A stretch of 64,000 bases of DNA, from the NCBI GenBank assembly GCA_009869945.1, contig WIXG01000060.1, forward strand, positions 220,854 to 284,853, read 5' to 3'. The notes under the pieces are model-generated. The model had not been told where the DNA came from and did not search any database. It saw only the letters and a list, made by a program, of their open reading frames with translations. The position numbers were made by a program, and so were the translations under genes. This document shows positions 1 to 15,000 of the stretch, one piece after another (within the stretch, counting starts at the first letter, position 1; each line of letters opens with the position of its first letter). Origin of the DNA: Mesaphorura yosii. Its lineage: Eukaryota > Arthropoda > Collembola > Poduromorpha > Tullbergiidae.

Positions 1-3000
1 GTTTAGTGCGTGCTTCAGTGCAGTGCGCACGACTCTTTTGTCATGCAAGCATCAAGTTTCCAGTTCTTTGGAAGTGATTTCAGAGAATTTAAATACAAAA
101 CACACAAAATGTAAAATGCAAAGCCAAATTGTGATTTTTGATTTCCATTTACAATTGAATTTTGTTCAACTTTCTTTCCGACTGTCTATTCAGAATACAT
201 TATCGCGCCTCTTCTGCTTTGAAAGTAGAGGCAGAGTCAGAAGCTTTCAGTAGAAATGGAGAAAATGTTTCGTGGGTAACAAAACTTATGCCCACGCGAT
301 GCGACTTTTGTATTTTACAATACAAGAGACAAGACGGGCAGAGAATACTTCTCTTAGCAGCCTCTTCGTTTCTTCCCTGTATGTTTTCTTTCCATTTGCA
401 TTTCATATTGAATGAATTGAATAAACTGAAAGGATACTCGAGTGGAATATGGAAACGGAAGGAAAAGGGAAAGAAGTAAAGAGGGCATCGAACAATGGAG
501 AGTGAGTTGAATTTTAGGCAGCAGCGAGGGCGAACGGCGAACGAAGACAAGCACGGGAAGGCAAATCAACCAAGTTTCAGTTTTTGGAATTTTATGTATT
601 CAGGAAGACAGCGCCGGTTGAGATGATTCGGTCCATTGTATTACGGCAACGGTTCTGCTACTTCTATACGAGCTAGAGTTATGACAATATGATCGTCCAG
701 GCCAGATGTGACACGGCAAGCACGAAATGGAATCGCAGACTTGGCCGTCGTTGTCGTAGTCATGCTCGTAAGTCGTAACTTGGCAACCGGTTTTCTCGTT
801 ACTTTACAACCATTCCCAAGAGATACGACGTCCCAGCATCAACATCAGCCTCCATTTTGTACCGAACGCGTCGCTTGCATTCGCGTTCTTTCTTGTTCCA
901 ACTTTCTTCTTTCGCATTTCGCTGACTGCTGCATGCACTAGCGCAGCGTCGCAATGTTGATGGAATTTCGTATCATGTTTTCTCAGCCGTGAGATTAACT
1001 TTCATTCTTTGCACCGCAAAGCAAAGTAATTTGGATTTATAGTGCCTACGTAGTCGCAAAACGCAAAAATGCTATTGACTTAATGCTAGCGCGCAAGTAT
1101 CGATTTAAGCTCATAACTCGAGTACAGGTTCATAATTCATTGCGTTGCGTTGTTGTCGTTGTCAGTTATGAAGTTCAACGTTCAACCATGTCACTAATTA
1201 TTAATTATGTTCAAGTCCTGTCTTTATGAGCGGCAAAATTGTGCGCTTTGTAGGAAAGATTAATTAAATGAAGCATTGCGCTGCGCTGAGCTACGCGGGC
1301 TTCAAACAGAGAACTAATTAAAAACGAGTTGTCCAAGAGCACGAAAAATGTGAGCACAATTCTAGCGGCCAATAAGAACGTGCATGTGCCGACTAAAAAA
1401 GAATTCCGACTCATTTGTCCAGGACCGAGAGCAAGGAAACCAAAGCAATGAAGCCCTCAGAGGAAAGATTGAAGAGGGGTTTAGTTCAGTGACCCAGTCG
1501 TAGTCGAGACTCTTGACTCGTAACTGCATTCAACGGAAATGTTAGGCGAAGGGTTAAATTTACTGTCGGGTTTCCTTTCTAAATTTTAAACTCCCTGCCC
1601 GGCTGCATTGTGAATGCATTGTGCACGAGGGTCAGGTGCAGTGGTGCCCCTAGCATGTAACACTCAGCCTACTCAGCCCAGCCGAATGTCGAATGCCCAG
1701 AGAGCCATCAGCTGGGATTTTTTTATTCCATCTAAATTAAAAACTGCAATTGTACGTGCACAAAATAAAAACGCAGTACAATTGTGATATTGATTCAATT
1801 GAACCGAGAGAAATGCACACGACACACGAGCGCAGCCACGAGCCGCGGATCACGATGACGATGACTTGAAAGGGGAACAGCAGGAACAACGGGCAAGAGC
1901 CGTATCGAGGGCAAGCAAGAAGGGAGAGGGTCGAATTTGAGTCAGCGCTTTTGTCAATCTGATTTTTAGCAATTCGTACATGCAGCGCAGGCAGTCATTG
2001 AAATGAGTAATAGGAAAGGGACAGGGAATGGAAGTGCAAGTGGGAATTGGAATTAAAAGGCGCAGGCAGAAAGAAAACAAACTCACGAGTCGAATCGAGT
2101 ATGTGGCACAAGATTCGTGCATGTAAATGGCACCTTCTTGCGTGTAGGTTGTCAAGATAAAAGCAAGGAGGACGACAACACGAAAAAATTCAATCCACAA
2201 TTTGCACGCGTGTTCAACGCAATTTTGCAACCCTGCAATCAACTTTTCTCAGGATATAACGAGTGAACAGTATCACGTTGTAACAGAGCGAAAAGTTAAA
2301 CCCAGTGAAATAGTTAACGAATTCAACGAAGGCAGGGAAATGGAAATGCGTTCGTGTATTGAGCTATTGAGTGGAATATAAAGCGAATTGTATCGCGACT
2401 GCAATTCAACATAAAAATGTGAAACAAGGGTTGCACTGCAGTAGCTGGGCTGCAAAGGATGTGGATACGGATGCAATTCAATGCAACAGTGCTTTGATGC
2501 AGGCAGGGTGAGGGATGAATGAAACTGCATGAAAGCCCGAAAGCATTGTACAAGAGAGATTGAGTGATTTGAGAAGGGTGAGGTTGAAAAAAATTCTCAA
2601 ACGAAAAATGGGAACCACAATTCCGTGTTTCGGAGCATTCTGTCTAGCTGCTATCTGAATTCGTGCCGTACTCTAGACACAGTACGCTACACGGCACGCG
2701 CCGTCCGGCCAGCCAGTTTCCAGTTTAGAAGAGTCCAACGTGCACAAGCACAGCTTTCGTATTCTCACGGATACTACTTAATTCGAATTCTGTTGAATTG
2801 CGTACACACTGCTTGCTTGACATAATGGGCTCATTTTTGGCAGCATAGTAGTGGCAGCTGACACCAGAATTCGGAATAGAAATTGTGCATTACAACAATG
2901 CCTACATTGTCCAGATTATGATGGATACTGGATACATTAAAAAAATGCGCACAGCATCCTATGCCCACTGCTATCGCTCTCGCTGTCCGTTCGCGCCGAC

Positions 3001-6000
3001 ATTTCATGAATAAAGTTTGCAGTACAAAAGTAAATACATCGGCTAGTGTCCATTACCCTTACGATTATTGTGAGAACTCGCTGACTCGCTTCGCCGCTGT
3101 AATTTATGTTTATGGCGACCATCACACATTTGTAAATGACCAACTCGTACCTTATCGTAATGATAATTTAGTCTCAAAGATTAGGTTCTCGTTTATTTAT
3201 CGCGATCGCAATTTTGATGCCCACGTTGCTACTCGGTTTGAGATGGCTATCATCATCATCAACCGCCACGTCAAGGAAAGATGAATATGGAAAAGACATT
3301 ACGATGATGATACGCATGGCATGGCATGGGCTGGCGTGAAATGAAAGGGTTGCAGCATCTTTCATTTTCTCATAATTTTCCTCCCACCCATGATGCCTTT
3401 CGTGATGAGCACGAACATGCAAGGAGAAAGTTCTCAAGAATATGAAAAGTTTTTGCTCCTTCGAATTCCCTTCATCAACATCTTGCTTCGGGCCAGGCCT
3501 GTCCCATCTTACATTTGTTTTCTTCATCCGCCAGTCATAAAGAACATTCCCATCAAGGTGCAGACACGAGAATGAGATTCCTATTGATCTCTTTTCTATG
3601 TGAATCGTACATGTCTTTAGAGTAAAGAATTCTTCTTGCAGTGCCTCCTCCGGGAATGACAAATAGATTAACTGCAACGTCTTGTCGTTTTTCATTTTCC
3701 TCATTGGGACGAAATATTCAAAAGTTCTTGTGAGAAGGCTTTCTCTTGATTAAGAGTCTCAGATTTCAGCGATGCGGACGCAGAAACTCTTCCCGATTCT
3801 CATATTTAAGTGTTCTGGGAACAGTCTAAATGTTCAAGTCTTAATTTCGTGGAACTTGATTTTTGTTTTGTAACTTCATGCATATTTAAAGAGTAACTGA
3901 ACGATTTAATTTGTCTCTCAGCTCTTCTGTCTTTTCTTCCCTCTTCGTGACTTGCAGTAGAGATTCGTCAAGCCTTTCCCTTGTGTTTGAACTATACGAA
4001 GCGTTCGAGTTCATTGAAATATGTGAGATTTAAAAGTTTAAATTCTTAAAGTTTCATCTGCATACTTCTTAAACCTTGCTACTGCTATTTAATGAATAAT
4101 GTTCATGCTTCCTGACTCAAGTTTCTGCATTCTGTCTGCTACTAAATAAGTCTGTCCTTGTTAAATAATTAATTTACGCTACGCATTCTTGACGAAGATT
4201 TCCCTCCTCAAAATGTAAACTCAAACTATTATCCAAGCGTCGGGAATTTGCATCTATGAAATTTAATATCAATTTGGTTTGATAATTGAGGATAAAAATT
4301 TAAGCCTGGATTTTTCAAAGCCTTGTAAAATAATAGTCCTAATTGATTAAAACCAACCACTCCTCGTTGTCTCTGGCCTCGTTTTCATGTCTCGTCAGTC
4401 CAGTGGTGATTAATACGTGCAAAACTCATGACAACTGGAAACGGTAGTGAGACACTTAAAAATCTGCAACTCAGCACGACTCAGCACAAACAATAATGCG
4501 AATTTTGATTAAGAATAATTTTTCGGTGGATCGGCCATAAATTCTCTCGTTCCAAGCAACTTCCAAGCAACATCAGCTTTTGGCCAAGAGACGTACAAAT
4601 AGTAATCATAATTTATCAGGTTGACAGCAGTTAATGTAAAGTGGTCCAGTCCCACAAAGATAGTGAGTGTCTTCCGCTGACTGAAATGTTGATAATGATA
4701 ATAACGCCATCTTATTAATTATCTTGAAGGTTTCCGCTTCCAGGCATGGTTGTGGCCAGTCTTTCCAGTGTAACCGAAAGCATCACGTAATTCTTAGAAA
4801 TTGCACTGAAAAGCGATGGTAATAACAACGACTATGGCAGTTGCGGCTATCGTTGCTGCTGCTCTGTTCCTGTCGTCGACTTTCGCCATTTGTGCTGAGA
4901 GTGCTTTTTATACGAACTCGGTCCACGATTTCAATTGACTGACATCATTACCGGTCGGTCTTGCCTGCGCCTGCAGTCTGGAGTGGTTTGTGTCACGTAC
5001 ATGAATTGTGAGCACATAAGGTCTCATTAATGCTTCATTAGAGCAGGACGTAGAGAAAAGATCACATTCTCCTGTGAGTTGTGACTGTCTTCCTCTTCTG
5101 CCACTTTACCTTCCATTTATTATTACTTTTGCAGGCTTCACAGTGCAGAGTTAGTCTACTCCTCGTAAATGGACTACACATTTCTTCTGTTTCGTACTCC
5201 ATTTGCCTGACATTTACTTCATATCTCCTGCCGCATTGTCTTCGGTTTTATTGCAGCCAACGGCCAAGGCAGAGGCGCATTGTTAGAAAGTTCATATGAA
5301 AGATACTTAGCTAAATTCCCAATGGGCGCCCACATCGCCACTGCCATGAAAGCCAGCACAGCATTGCTCGTTTCCAAATTTAATTTCCTAGACTTGGGGC
5401 TGTGTCTTTAACATGTAACGTGTAAGTTTCACAATTCATACTTTCTTTTAGATATTTTTATGATTATGATGTGCTTCCACAGTGCAGTACTAAGTCTAAG
5501 TAGCAGTCACGGTGCTCTTTATAATTCATGAGACAGGACTGACTCGACTGAGCCCTGACTCGCTGCTCCGCTCCGTTTTTTGAAGGTGTCGCGTACCATT
5601 TTCCCTTGAGCCGCTGAACTTCTTCCAGTTACCAGTTAGAGTTAATAGGATTAATCTCAGGCCCGGCAGCAGCCCTGAGTCCTGAGTTTTGATGGAGAAA
5701 GTATTTTGCTAATTGGCTCATTTTCTCGTTAAGACTTTTTTCATCGTGCTTGCCTGACTCCCATAATAATCATAATAATAACTTTCGTACACAGTCTACT
5801 ACTAGCCGAGCCCAAACCCAGTCATTAGTGTATTACGTTCAAAATCAAGACAGCGAGCTAATTCCTTAAATTTTTCCAGGGAAATTTTAATTTTGATGAC
5901 CGTCGTTTCTTGGAAGGAGCAGAAATGCCTGGAATGGAAGGGAAAATTACCAGATCGCGCTTTGGACTGCTTGACTCGCCACGAAACTCGAAACCTCATC

Positions 6001-9000
6001 CGGAACTTTCTACTGTCTTCTTTCGGTTTTCACTGTAGGCCTCTATGTTTGCTTGGAACTCATAAGGCACGCGGTGAATGCCAAAAGAGAGATTAGTAGT
6101 TCGTCGTGAGAGGAACTGAAGACATCATAGAAGCATCAGCAGCAGTGGTTTGGTTTGGCAGTAGACGACGGAGAACCCTGAATCTTTCTACAGCCTCATT
6201 AAATATGTAAAACGTATTTGTACAATTAATTGCACCACGGCACATACCGACTTTAAAATCTGTGCTCGGAGACCGAACATAAAAGCACTTAACAACGAGC
6301 AACCAAGCCGTAGTCGCGGTGTACCACGACAGTCGCGTCACATGTCGCAGCGCAGCGTTTCGCTGAAGCAAGTTTGTCACGGTTAGTTTTGTCAGTGAAA
6401 GCTGCTTCTCTTCTCATTAAAATTCCATTATTAAAAATAAAATACATCATTATTTGAGAGCTTAGCGAGTGAAAGCACCACAGCCCGAAGAGGACTGGGA
6501 ATCAACTCCAAATGGCGACAGCCGCAAGAGCAAAAGAACGTTATGTGTTGGTCTCATCATCCTCGTCGCCGTCCTCACACAGACGCGACGCATAAAAGAA
6601 GGCTGCTGGTAAATCCCCGGAGAAAGGAAACTAATAAATGGATACAAAGACATCAATGCATGCGAGGACAAGGAGGATGGCGATGGCGGCACTGCACTGC
6701 AGACAAGGCACTGGGTAAAATGATGATGAGAGATGATGAAAATTGAATAAACGTTCTACTCAATCAAATTGAATCTCAAGTTTTTAAGTTTTATTCTTTG
6801 AACTCACCTTTCGTCTTCTCGTGCGCTGCACATTCGACTTTCACCATGTCTTCAGTCTTCTTGTCTGCTGTTAATATTACTTTTCCAATGCTATTAGCAT
6901 CAATGGCGATGTACTCGACTCCGTCGTCATTGTAGTCATCAACGCTGAAGCCTGCCTGCTGCTGGATTTGGTCGTGTTCGTCACATCTTCATACGCCCTC
7001 ATGTATACAAAGGCACGAGCGAGAACGAGCGTGGAGATAAAATGAAATTAGTACGTTCAAGTATTTACTCTCGCCTTTAACAATTTTTCAAAAGCGATGC
7101 GCTGCGTCGTCAAAAATGCTTCACGCTCTGCTCCGCTCGCGCTCGTAATTTTTTAAGAATCTTAAAATTATTAATTTGAAGCTGACAAAAGTAAAAGGCA
7201 ACGAGGGCTTTTGAAGACAAAGGCGATGGCAATGGAAGAAGAGAAGTCTGCTGCTGCTGCTTCTACGCATCTATGCTTCTGCTCTGCATCTCTGGACACA
7301 TCGACACTTATCCTTCTTCTGTTCTGCTTCTGTCTCACTGGCAATAAATTCTAAATATTCTGGCTCTGACTTGCTATTTACAAGTCTGAAACTACAAAAG
7401 TCAAATAAGTTCCACTTGAATGGTTGGTTACATTTAATATAAAATTCTTTGATGCCTGAACCTGAACTTTTCCCCTGTGTTCTCTGCGAACAGCCAACAA
7501 CGATACAGCGTACAACCAGCTTTTGTACTTTCTGACTTCTGAGTTTTGACGATGATAATATATTTCATAAGAACAAGAGGAGTTTTACTGGAAAGAATGC
7601 TGTAATATATCGCAGTGAATGACACATTATTCATAAAACACAAAGCTCTTGCTCGTGCGAGTATGCGTGTGGTACAAAAGTACATGTACCCAAGTCCAAG
7701 TTAATATTATTCTGGAATTCTTTTATTATGGCCACTTGCAGACATGAATTTTAATGCGACGTTCGTACCAAATGCCAAATGCCAAATCACAGCGCAATTT
7801 TAATGCGCTCAGTTATTTAAAATCTCCAGCAGTAGCGCGCAGCCGGGGTTTTATGTCCGAAACCCGACGTGCATGCAAACTTTCTCCAGCAGCCCAAAAG
7901 CCGTCACGAAGCTATGCTTATGCTGCTCTGCCATCTGTGCAGCCGTCCCTCGATCACAGGCAGGAATTCAATGAAGCCAGCAAAAATGGCTCGTATCGTA
8001 CGCGACGCAACACGACGAAACGACAATTGTAACGCAGCGCAGTAAGACGTTGTTGCGTAAGGCGCTTGTGTATTATTAATGAAGAACCATTACTCATAAG
8101 ACGAGAAAGTCAAATGCACGAATGTGAAATGCAAGAAATCTGTCGTCGTGATTCGGCAATATTTTAACTCGCATCACGTCATAGTACATGCACTTGGAAC
8201 CTACACGAATCCCGAAAGTAAATGCAAAATGATAGTGCTAATAATAATAATGCTCGCAGTAATATTCACTCTCGACTGCCATATTTCCCGTGTCATCTCT
8301 ACCGTGTGCGACTCGCAGAGTGCAGGCGGAAGTGGGATCCTTACCGTGCTCGTTTGGTGCTTCTACTGCACATGCACACTAATAAATTATACAAACACAT
8401 ATTACAATCTGATGTTATTATTCACATTGTTCAACCAGACATGACTTATGAGGATGACAATGCATTCTGATCTCGGAGCACTCGAACTCGTACACAAGCC
8501 ATGGCTGGGCGAAGAAATATATCGTTGCGCATTAGACATAATAAAGTGTTATCTCTTCGGGCAAGCCGGAGACATTTTTTAACTTTAAATGGAAGATAAT
8601 AAAATATCACTGCAGAACAGAACGCGCGCGCACTGGCAAAGCAAGCAAGCACTGAAGAATTATGGTGATGACGACGCGACTGCGACGTCAGGCAAATCGA
8701 GAACAGAGGAAAAGCATCACCATCACGCATCAGCACAAAATAATATTACGGTGGCAGACATGTTACATGCACGTGAGCCATGAATCCTTTATGATGACTA
8801 TTCATAAAGTAGTCGTGTCTTGTCGTGTCAAGTCAAGCAGTCAAACCCAATCCGTAAGCTCATTTTAGAATGCCAACGCAAAGACGAATCAAGAATAGCC
8901 GTCCTGCAAATAACTGAAGTCGCTGCGAGCAGGGTTTTCCAACAAATGCATGCGTGTAAACTTTCGACGAGATTCAAATCAGGAAGCAATATAAAAATGA

Positions 9001-12000
9001 ATTAGCAATAACTTTGCATCATTGCATTTGGTCCAGCCACGTCAATTTGGCTCCTGTTCAGGTTTGTTCGAATCTGAGTCCGGGCGGCCGGCCAGGTCGG
9101 ACGCAGCTCGACTCAGCCGAAGCGGCTTCGTGGTCCAGGCTGGGCCATTAGAGAATTTATGATTATTATTGTAAAGTGAACTGGTGCATGGAGAACAGGA
9201 ACGAGAAGTTTCCAAATTATATTACTTGGAATATTCTACGTGCACTCCGAACGCTGTTCGCAGTACGCAGGTTTTGTACATGAAATATGTGTTTGTGAAA
9301 GTATTTTCAAGTTTTTGGTGATGCTGCTGCGGGAAAATGTAAAAAGTGTTTTGAAACAATTCATCATTTACGACGCGGCGCAGTGATGAAGTTGATATGC
9401 TTCTCTTTCCTGGAACAGTGCGCCGTTGTTGGGTGGTTGTCTGGATGAAATTCTAATACCCACGTACTTACTTTGTGTATGATTAATGACTATATTTGAG
9501 TGCGTACAGGCTAATATTGGACATCATATGTGGAGTTGTTTCTTTTCTTCATTTTCTATTGGTCCATACTTTTAGCGTAATTGGGTACGGCAGCGCAACA
9601 ACAAAACACTCTGGCACGGCAAATGAAAACTTGCTAATTCAAGGACCACACTTGCAGCAGCGGTTTCCATCAATATTACAAAGTTCGGTTCAAAGGCTTC
9701 TATTTTTAAAGTATGTGCGTGCTTTCACATGAAAATCGAGCTCAAGTATTACTTTCTCCAAACTCGAGTCTCGAGTCATGTACGAATGTCGTTCCGTCTT
9801 CCAGTTCCGTGACCCTTCGATTCTTGATTCATTTCCTCTTTACTTCACGGTTCATGATGTTCTCATGCCACCGAAGAGCTGAGCGATCGTGAAGTTTTTG
9901 ATTTTTGATACGAGCGAGCGAGAGAAACAACAGGGCAAAACTTTTCAGAAAGTTTGTTGTTCCTGTTTAGTTTAATACGATCCACGAACAACATCTTCAA
10001 TCAAAAAATTAATCCCTTATTCCCTCTGCTGCTCTCGGGACTTCGCTAGTTGGATAACTTTCTCATTTCGTAGAATTGCCGGGCAACGACTTGCTTGCGC
10101 AACGCGGCGGCGATGCAGTGCAGATGCGGGATTCCGCAACCGTTGCGCAATTGCAACGAACGAGGCCTGACTGTGTACTTTTAATCCAGCAACGAACGGT
10201 GGCGGAAGGCGAAAGTGCAAGAGTTGCTACGCATTTTGGACTGCATTGTAATAAATTGGCTTGACATTGCCTGCAATGTACTTCAGATAATCTGTTCTGA
10301 TTACAGATTCGGACAACTTCCACTGGTAAATGCAGTCTTTATTATATTTCCATTATGGCAAGAGAAAATACTGGCTTGGGCTCGGCTTGGCTTGCGTCTG
10401 TGAGGAGATTTTCGGGACTGTGCTTGTATAGCATACATTTGTAGTTTATACCCATTTTAGTTAAAACAAATGGCTGCTCAAGAAACATAGTCGTAAATCT
10501 CAATTGTACACTCCTCATTCTGCAGCCAGAAGCCTCGTGAAATCAGTCCAAGGTACTTTTTGTGTATAAAGTGACCATACGTGCTGTACCGTCATTAGAC
10601 AAGTCAATTTGCGTTTTTGGAACTTTGGTCCACAGTTCTCATGTAAATTCTAATTTCAAGCATTTTCATTCTGCATTGCCTGCCAATTACTTGAGTAGTT
10701 CTAATTAGTCATCCGGGTCGTTGCATGCATGATGCTCCATCCTAAAGCATCGTTAAGTCATTCCAAACCAAGTGCCAAGTATCGAATGTGTTGATGAGCT
10801 CATCATGAAGAATCATCATCGTATCGCATCAAGACACAAAGTATACAATAAAGACATTAGGCATTGCGCGTTTGCACAACAGTCATCGACATCAGCTTCA
10901 GTGCAGCAGTACTTTCTCACCCCAAGTGGGAACGACACCCTGGTGCATCATTTTCTTCGAGATTAAAACCACAGCTCAATAAAGACTGATTACCCGTGCA
11001 GCTGTACAGCGGCAGCAACAGCATCCAAGTGCATGCGATAACGATAGCAGTCACGTAGACCAGTTAAACTAGACGAGCAAGCTAACGAATAGTTCAACTT
11101 TCGCATTTCGCCCAAAGACAAACAAGCCATTAGCATCTTCTGACAAATTATTTTCCAAGCATGCAAACCGCAGCGCAGTTAAAGCCAAAACCGAAAGCAA
11201 TTTGGAGTTTATTAATTTTACAGAGTTCTGAGTTTCTGCGATTTATTTGCTTGTTTACTGTGTCCACAGGCAAGAATTCAGATTTCCTTTTGACATGTGC
11301 AGCGCAGCGGTTAGGTCCTACTTGCCAGTTCGTTTGCTCTGCCATGCAGATCGAGATCGTCTTCTTCCATTTGCCTTTGATTCGGCAATTCAGGCAAATT
11401 CTAGACTTCTCTCGATTTGTTTACCGAAAATAGTTCAGATGAATATGGAATTTTTCGATGACGAGCGATGTGTAATCAGATTATTGCTCAAATCAGAGAT
11501 GTGCCTTCAATCTCTGACCACCGAAGCCGAGTACTGAAGCATTCGCTGCTGTGGTATTTTAATTTCAAAATGAACCGTAGCATTTGCGTTCTTGGAATAA
11601 TATCCTATTTCATCGCGACACAAGAGAGAAGATGATATTAGATCCGCGCTGAGTGCTGCCGGCGAATTTCTGGTCCTGGTTCTGTTCTTGCTGTTGCTGG
11701 TGCTCGGAATCTAACGAAAAACAAGGAAAAAGTAATTTAAATATTTGAAAAGTTTGAAGCACAAAAATTGCAAAACTGATATTCATATTCGTGCTCAGTT
11801 CATTTTGATAATAATAATTTTATTTATGTGCTAATACTACACAAGTTGGCCAAGGGCGATTGGCGAGAATCCTCCGCCAACGCTCGGCATTTATGTAGAA
11901 TTATGTGCTTGCGCTATGCTTCTGCTTCGCTACCGTGAAAGGGAAATTTTGAAAGCCTGAGGACTTAATAACATCGGAACATCCGGATCCAAGTTAAGCA

Positions 12001-12024
12001 AAACTAAGGGTTCTTTGGAAAATT
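1..12024. other. No recognisable gene: left part of the gene-poor tract
   Basis: Unique-looking noncoding DNA with many stops in all frames and cryptic simple sequence such as (GCATG)3 at 3314-3330 and (GAGC)n near 9911. The longest open frames, for example 3174-3704 (-), show no domain, splice structure or neighbour support. A 40-codon frame at 4816-4938 (+) has a textbook signal-peptide profile and is treated as a finding. No tRNA, rRNA or transposon ORF was seen. Confidence 0.6.
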
Positions 12025-15000
12025 TTGAGAATAAATAGCAACCCAATTTGGCTGCCTGCATTGTGTTTCATTGGAAAATCAACATATTCATGCATGCACG
12101 GGCTCCGGATCGACCATGTTAAAGCTGTAACGAACACCGATCTTCACGTGTCGCTAGGTCACGGGTTGGCAAAGGCGTGTCGTATTTCAATGGAAACGTT
12201 GCTAATTGCTACTGAAGCAAATACGATGAAGGAATTCCAGGAAAACGCAGAGTGTAGATTCCAAGTACCTAGTAAAATTCCAGGTAGAATTCTTATGAAA
12301 CGCTGTCGAGACGGTGGAGAATGCAAGGATGATGCAACATGCGAGGTTGCGCACAAAAGTGGCCAAATTCTCGAGCCTTCCTATCTTTCCCGTAGAACCA
12401 AGCACCAAATTACGCATAAAATGCTTTACGACGGCATAAACCGAATTAACTGTTTAATAGTCTTACTTTCTATCAACATAGGAGGCACGGTACAAGGGTA
12501 ATAGCAATAGTGAACGACACAGATGCGAAAATTAATGAAGGCACTGCAGCTTCAATTCCTTTTAACAGCGGGTACGTGGGTAGGTGCAGAGCAGAGTGCA
12601 GGAATGCTCTTAACGCCCTCACTCACGTAGATATGCAAATCAATTAGTGCTAGTTCAAAACACGTAATGGAATTAGGAGCTAGTTGACAAATTTTATTAC
12701 AGAGATTCTTTTCTTGGAAATACCATTTAGTGCGTTTCGCATTTAAAGGAACAAGCACAAGCACATCGCAGAATTCCCTCGAACTTCTCTGAAGTAACTC
12801 AGACTCACGACTACGATCTATGAACTCGTCAATCGTCGATCACGTGATGGTAACACGCAGGATCGGTTATCTTCAAAGAAAACCATCTTCGACCGTTTCA
12901 CTTGCTTGCCGTGCGCTTCTCCGTCATCTCCGTCACCATTCCTCTCACTTTGATCTACAAAACTCAAGAACCAATTAAGATGAAGAAGCAAGTAAACATT
13001 CGTACGTGACGAGTGACACTATTTTCACAATTCGCAACTTACGCGAATCTTCGGAGCGAATCTTTTAAATGGTCCTAGTACGTTTTATGAGATGATAGAA
13101 GAAACTGTAGAAAAAAGTGGTTATGCTCGTATTCGCACTTTATCAGACCTCATTAAGTGCTCGTTTAAGTGCTAACAGTGAAGGGCCACGGCCACATCTT
13201 AGCATCTCTTTAGAAGCAAGCAGAGGCCAGTGTCATGGGGCACAAGTAACCAGGATCCCGATCACCTAAATGGTTGGTTCCAAAGTTCTTCAGACAACTG
13301 GAGAACAAGAAGCGTCACTCCGAAATCCTTTTTGCGCTGTCCGAAGTTGTCCACTGCTGTTCTCTTCTCTTCTCTTTGAAGGATTAGATTATTCTCTGCA
13401 CTGCAAAACACGGTAAGGCGAGTAGACGTAATCAAATCTCAAAGGCGGATTAGAATTACTTCTGATTCACAACGTGCAAGGTTCAGTGTGTAATGTGATG
13501 TGAATGTGTTCCTGTTCCTGCATTAATAGGCTGTTTGTACTTGCAGAGAATCCAACCGTCCAGCTCCAGCACACCAGCATTTTGCTACACAGCGCAGCAC
13601 AGCAGCAGTCATCACAGACACCAGACCGAAGCCCCGATCCGCATCCGCTGGAGGAAAACATCAATGATCAACATCAACAGCAACATCAAAATGAAAACAA
13701 GTCCTTCACAAACTAATTTCAGAGTAATTTAATCTTCTGCTTGCTCCTATTTCTCTCTAGAATGCAGCAATTTCTGTTTTTGAGCCCTATTGATACTAGA
13801 GCGCGTTAACTCTGGCTCAGGCAAGCAGTACTCGACGTACAACGTATAACACAGGACAAGAGGCAGAGCACAGTAAACCATCTCCGTCACTCTAATGTGT
13901 TGCTGGAGAGCATTTAGTATTTAGTTTCTACTTTCAACGAAACAGAGACCGTGCAGTGTTGTGCAGTGCTTCTCCTACACTGCGACGGCTGCTGTGATGT
14001 TCTGCTAAACAAAGTAATGACCCAGCATGCTTGCATGTAATATTTAATTGTATGTGGCTATTAAGCTATTACAAGGACTCGTTTCCTATACTTAAGCTCT
14101 TCCTGAGATAAACTAAATCTTCTAAATGGATTCTGTTGCTCGCAGCATTCAGAATCCGCCTGCCTCGCCTCCGCTGAGCTTGACTCGGCTTTTGCTTTTG
14201 CTTTGACTAGGAGTCAATTTATTTTTAATCAAAACTCAGACTGTGGACCCAAAACTTTAAATTGAATTTACAATCGTCGAGTTTGGCTAGAAAATATCAT
14301 GCAGCACAAGCTGCAAGAATCTGCAGATCCAACTCCTATACTTGGTTTGCTTGACGGAAGTTGATTTGGCATGGAATTGTCTCAAGATGATGTACGATGA
14401 TTTACTGCTGCATAAAAGAGTGGAATATGTCACAATTAGGGCCAGACGAATCGTTCAAGATTCCCATAAAGCACAATAACACAACCATACACTGATGATC
14501 TTTACATTGTTATGAGATATTCTGCCAGTATTATTATTATCACGAGCCTGGCAAGACATGCCAATGGAACATTGGAACAGTCGTCGTCTGACGAGGCAAA
14601 GGCAGTGGTAAGAAAACTTTTCAGATAAACTTTGGCTCATTCTGGTTCCATTCTCATTCATTTCAGTCGCATATTTTGGAGAATGTCCAAGAAGAGGGGA
14701 AAACTCCGCTACACGCTGCTGCTGCTCTTGTCTTCTGGTGCTTTCTCCGTGCCGAGCCTCGCCATGGTCCTGTCTGTGCCTGGCGTGCTTGTATGCTTGT
14801 GCTTTGAACTTTACATTACATTTCGGATTGTACGAGTCTGCCGAAAGTTGAATGAGTTTTTATATCCCCTTTTTACTCGACTTGCTTTTTATTACCATCT
14901 ATTACATTATACAGCGCCAGACTCAAACTCAGAATCAGTCAGCCGGCCGGAGGAGATTCGGTTTCGAGTTTTTTGTGGAAACTTAAAATTGTTTTTGAAA

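Noticed and set aside
3174-3704. 176-codon frame on the minus strand
   Set aside because: Overlaps simple repeats (GCATG and GAT/CAT runs), with His- and Asp-runs arising from them; no recognised domain or neighbour.
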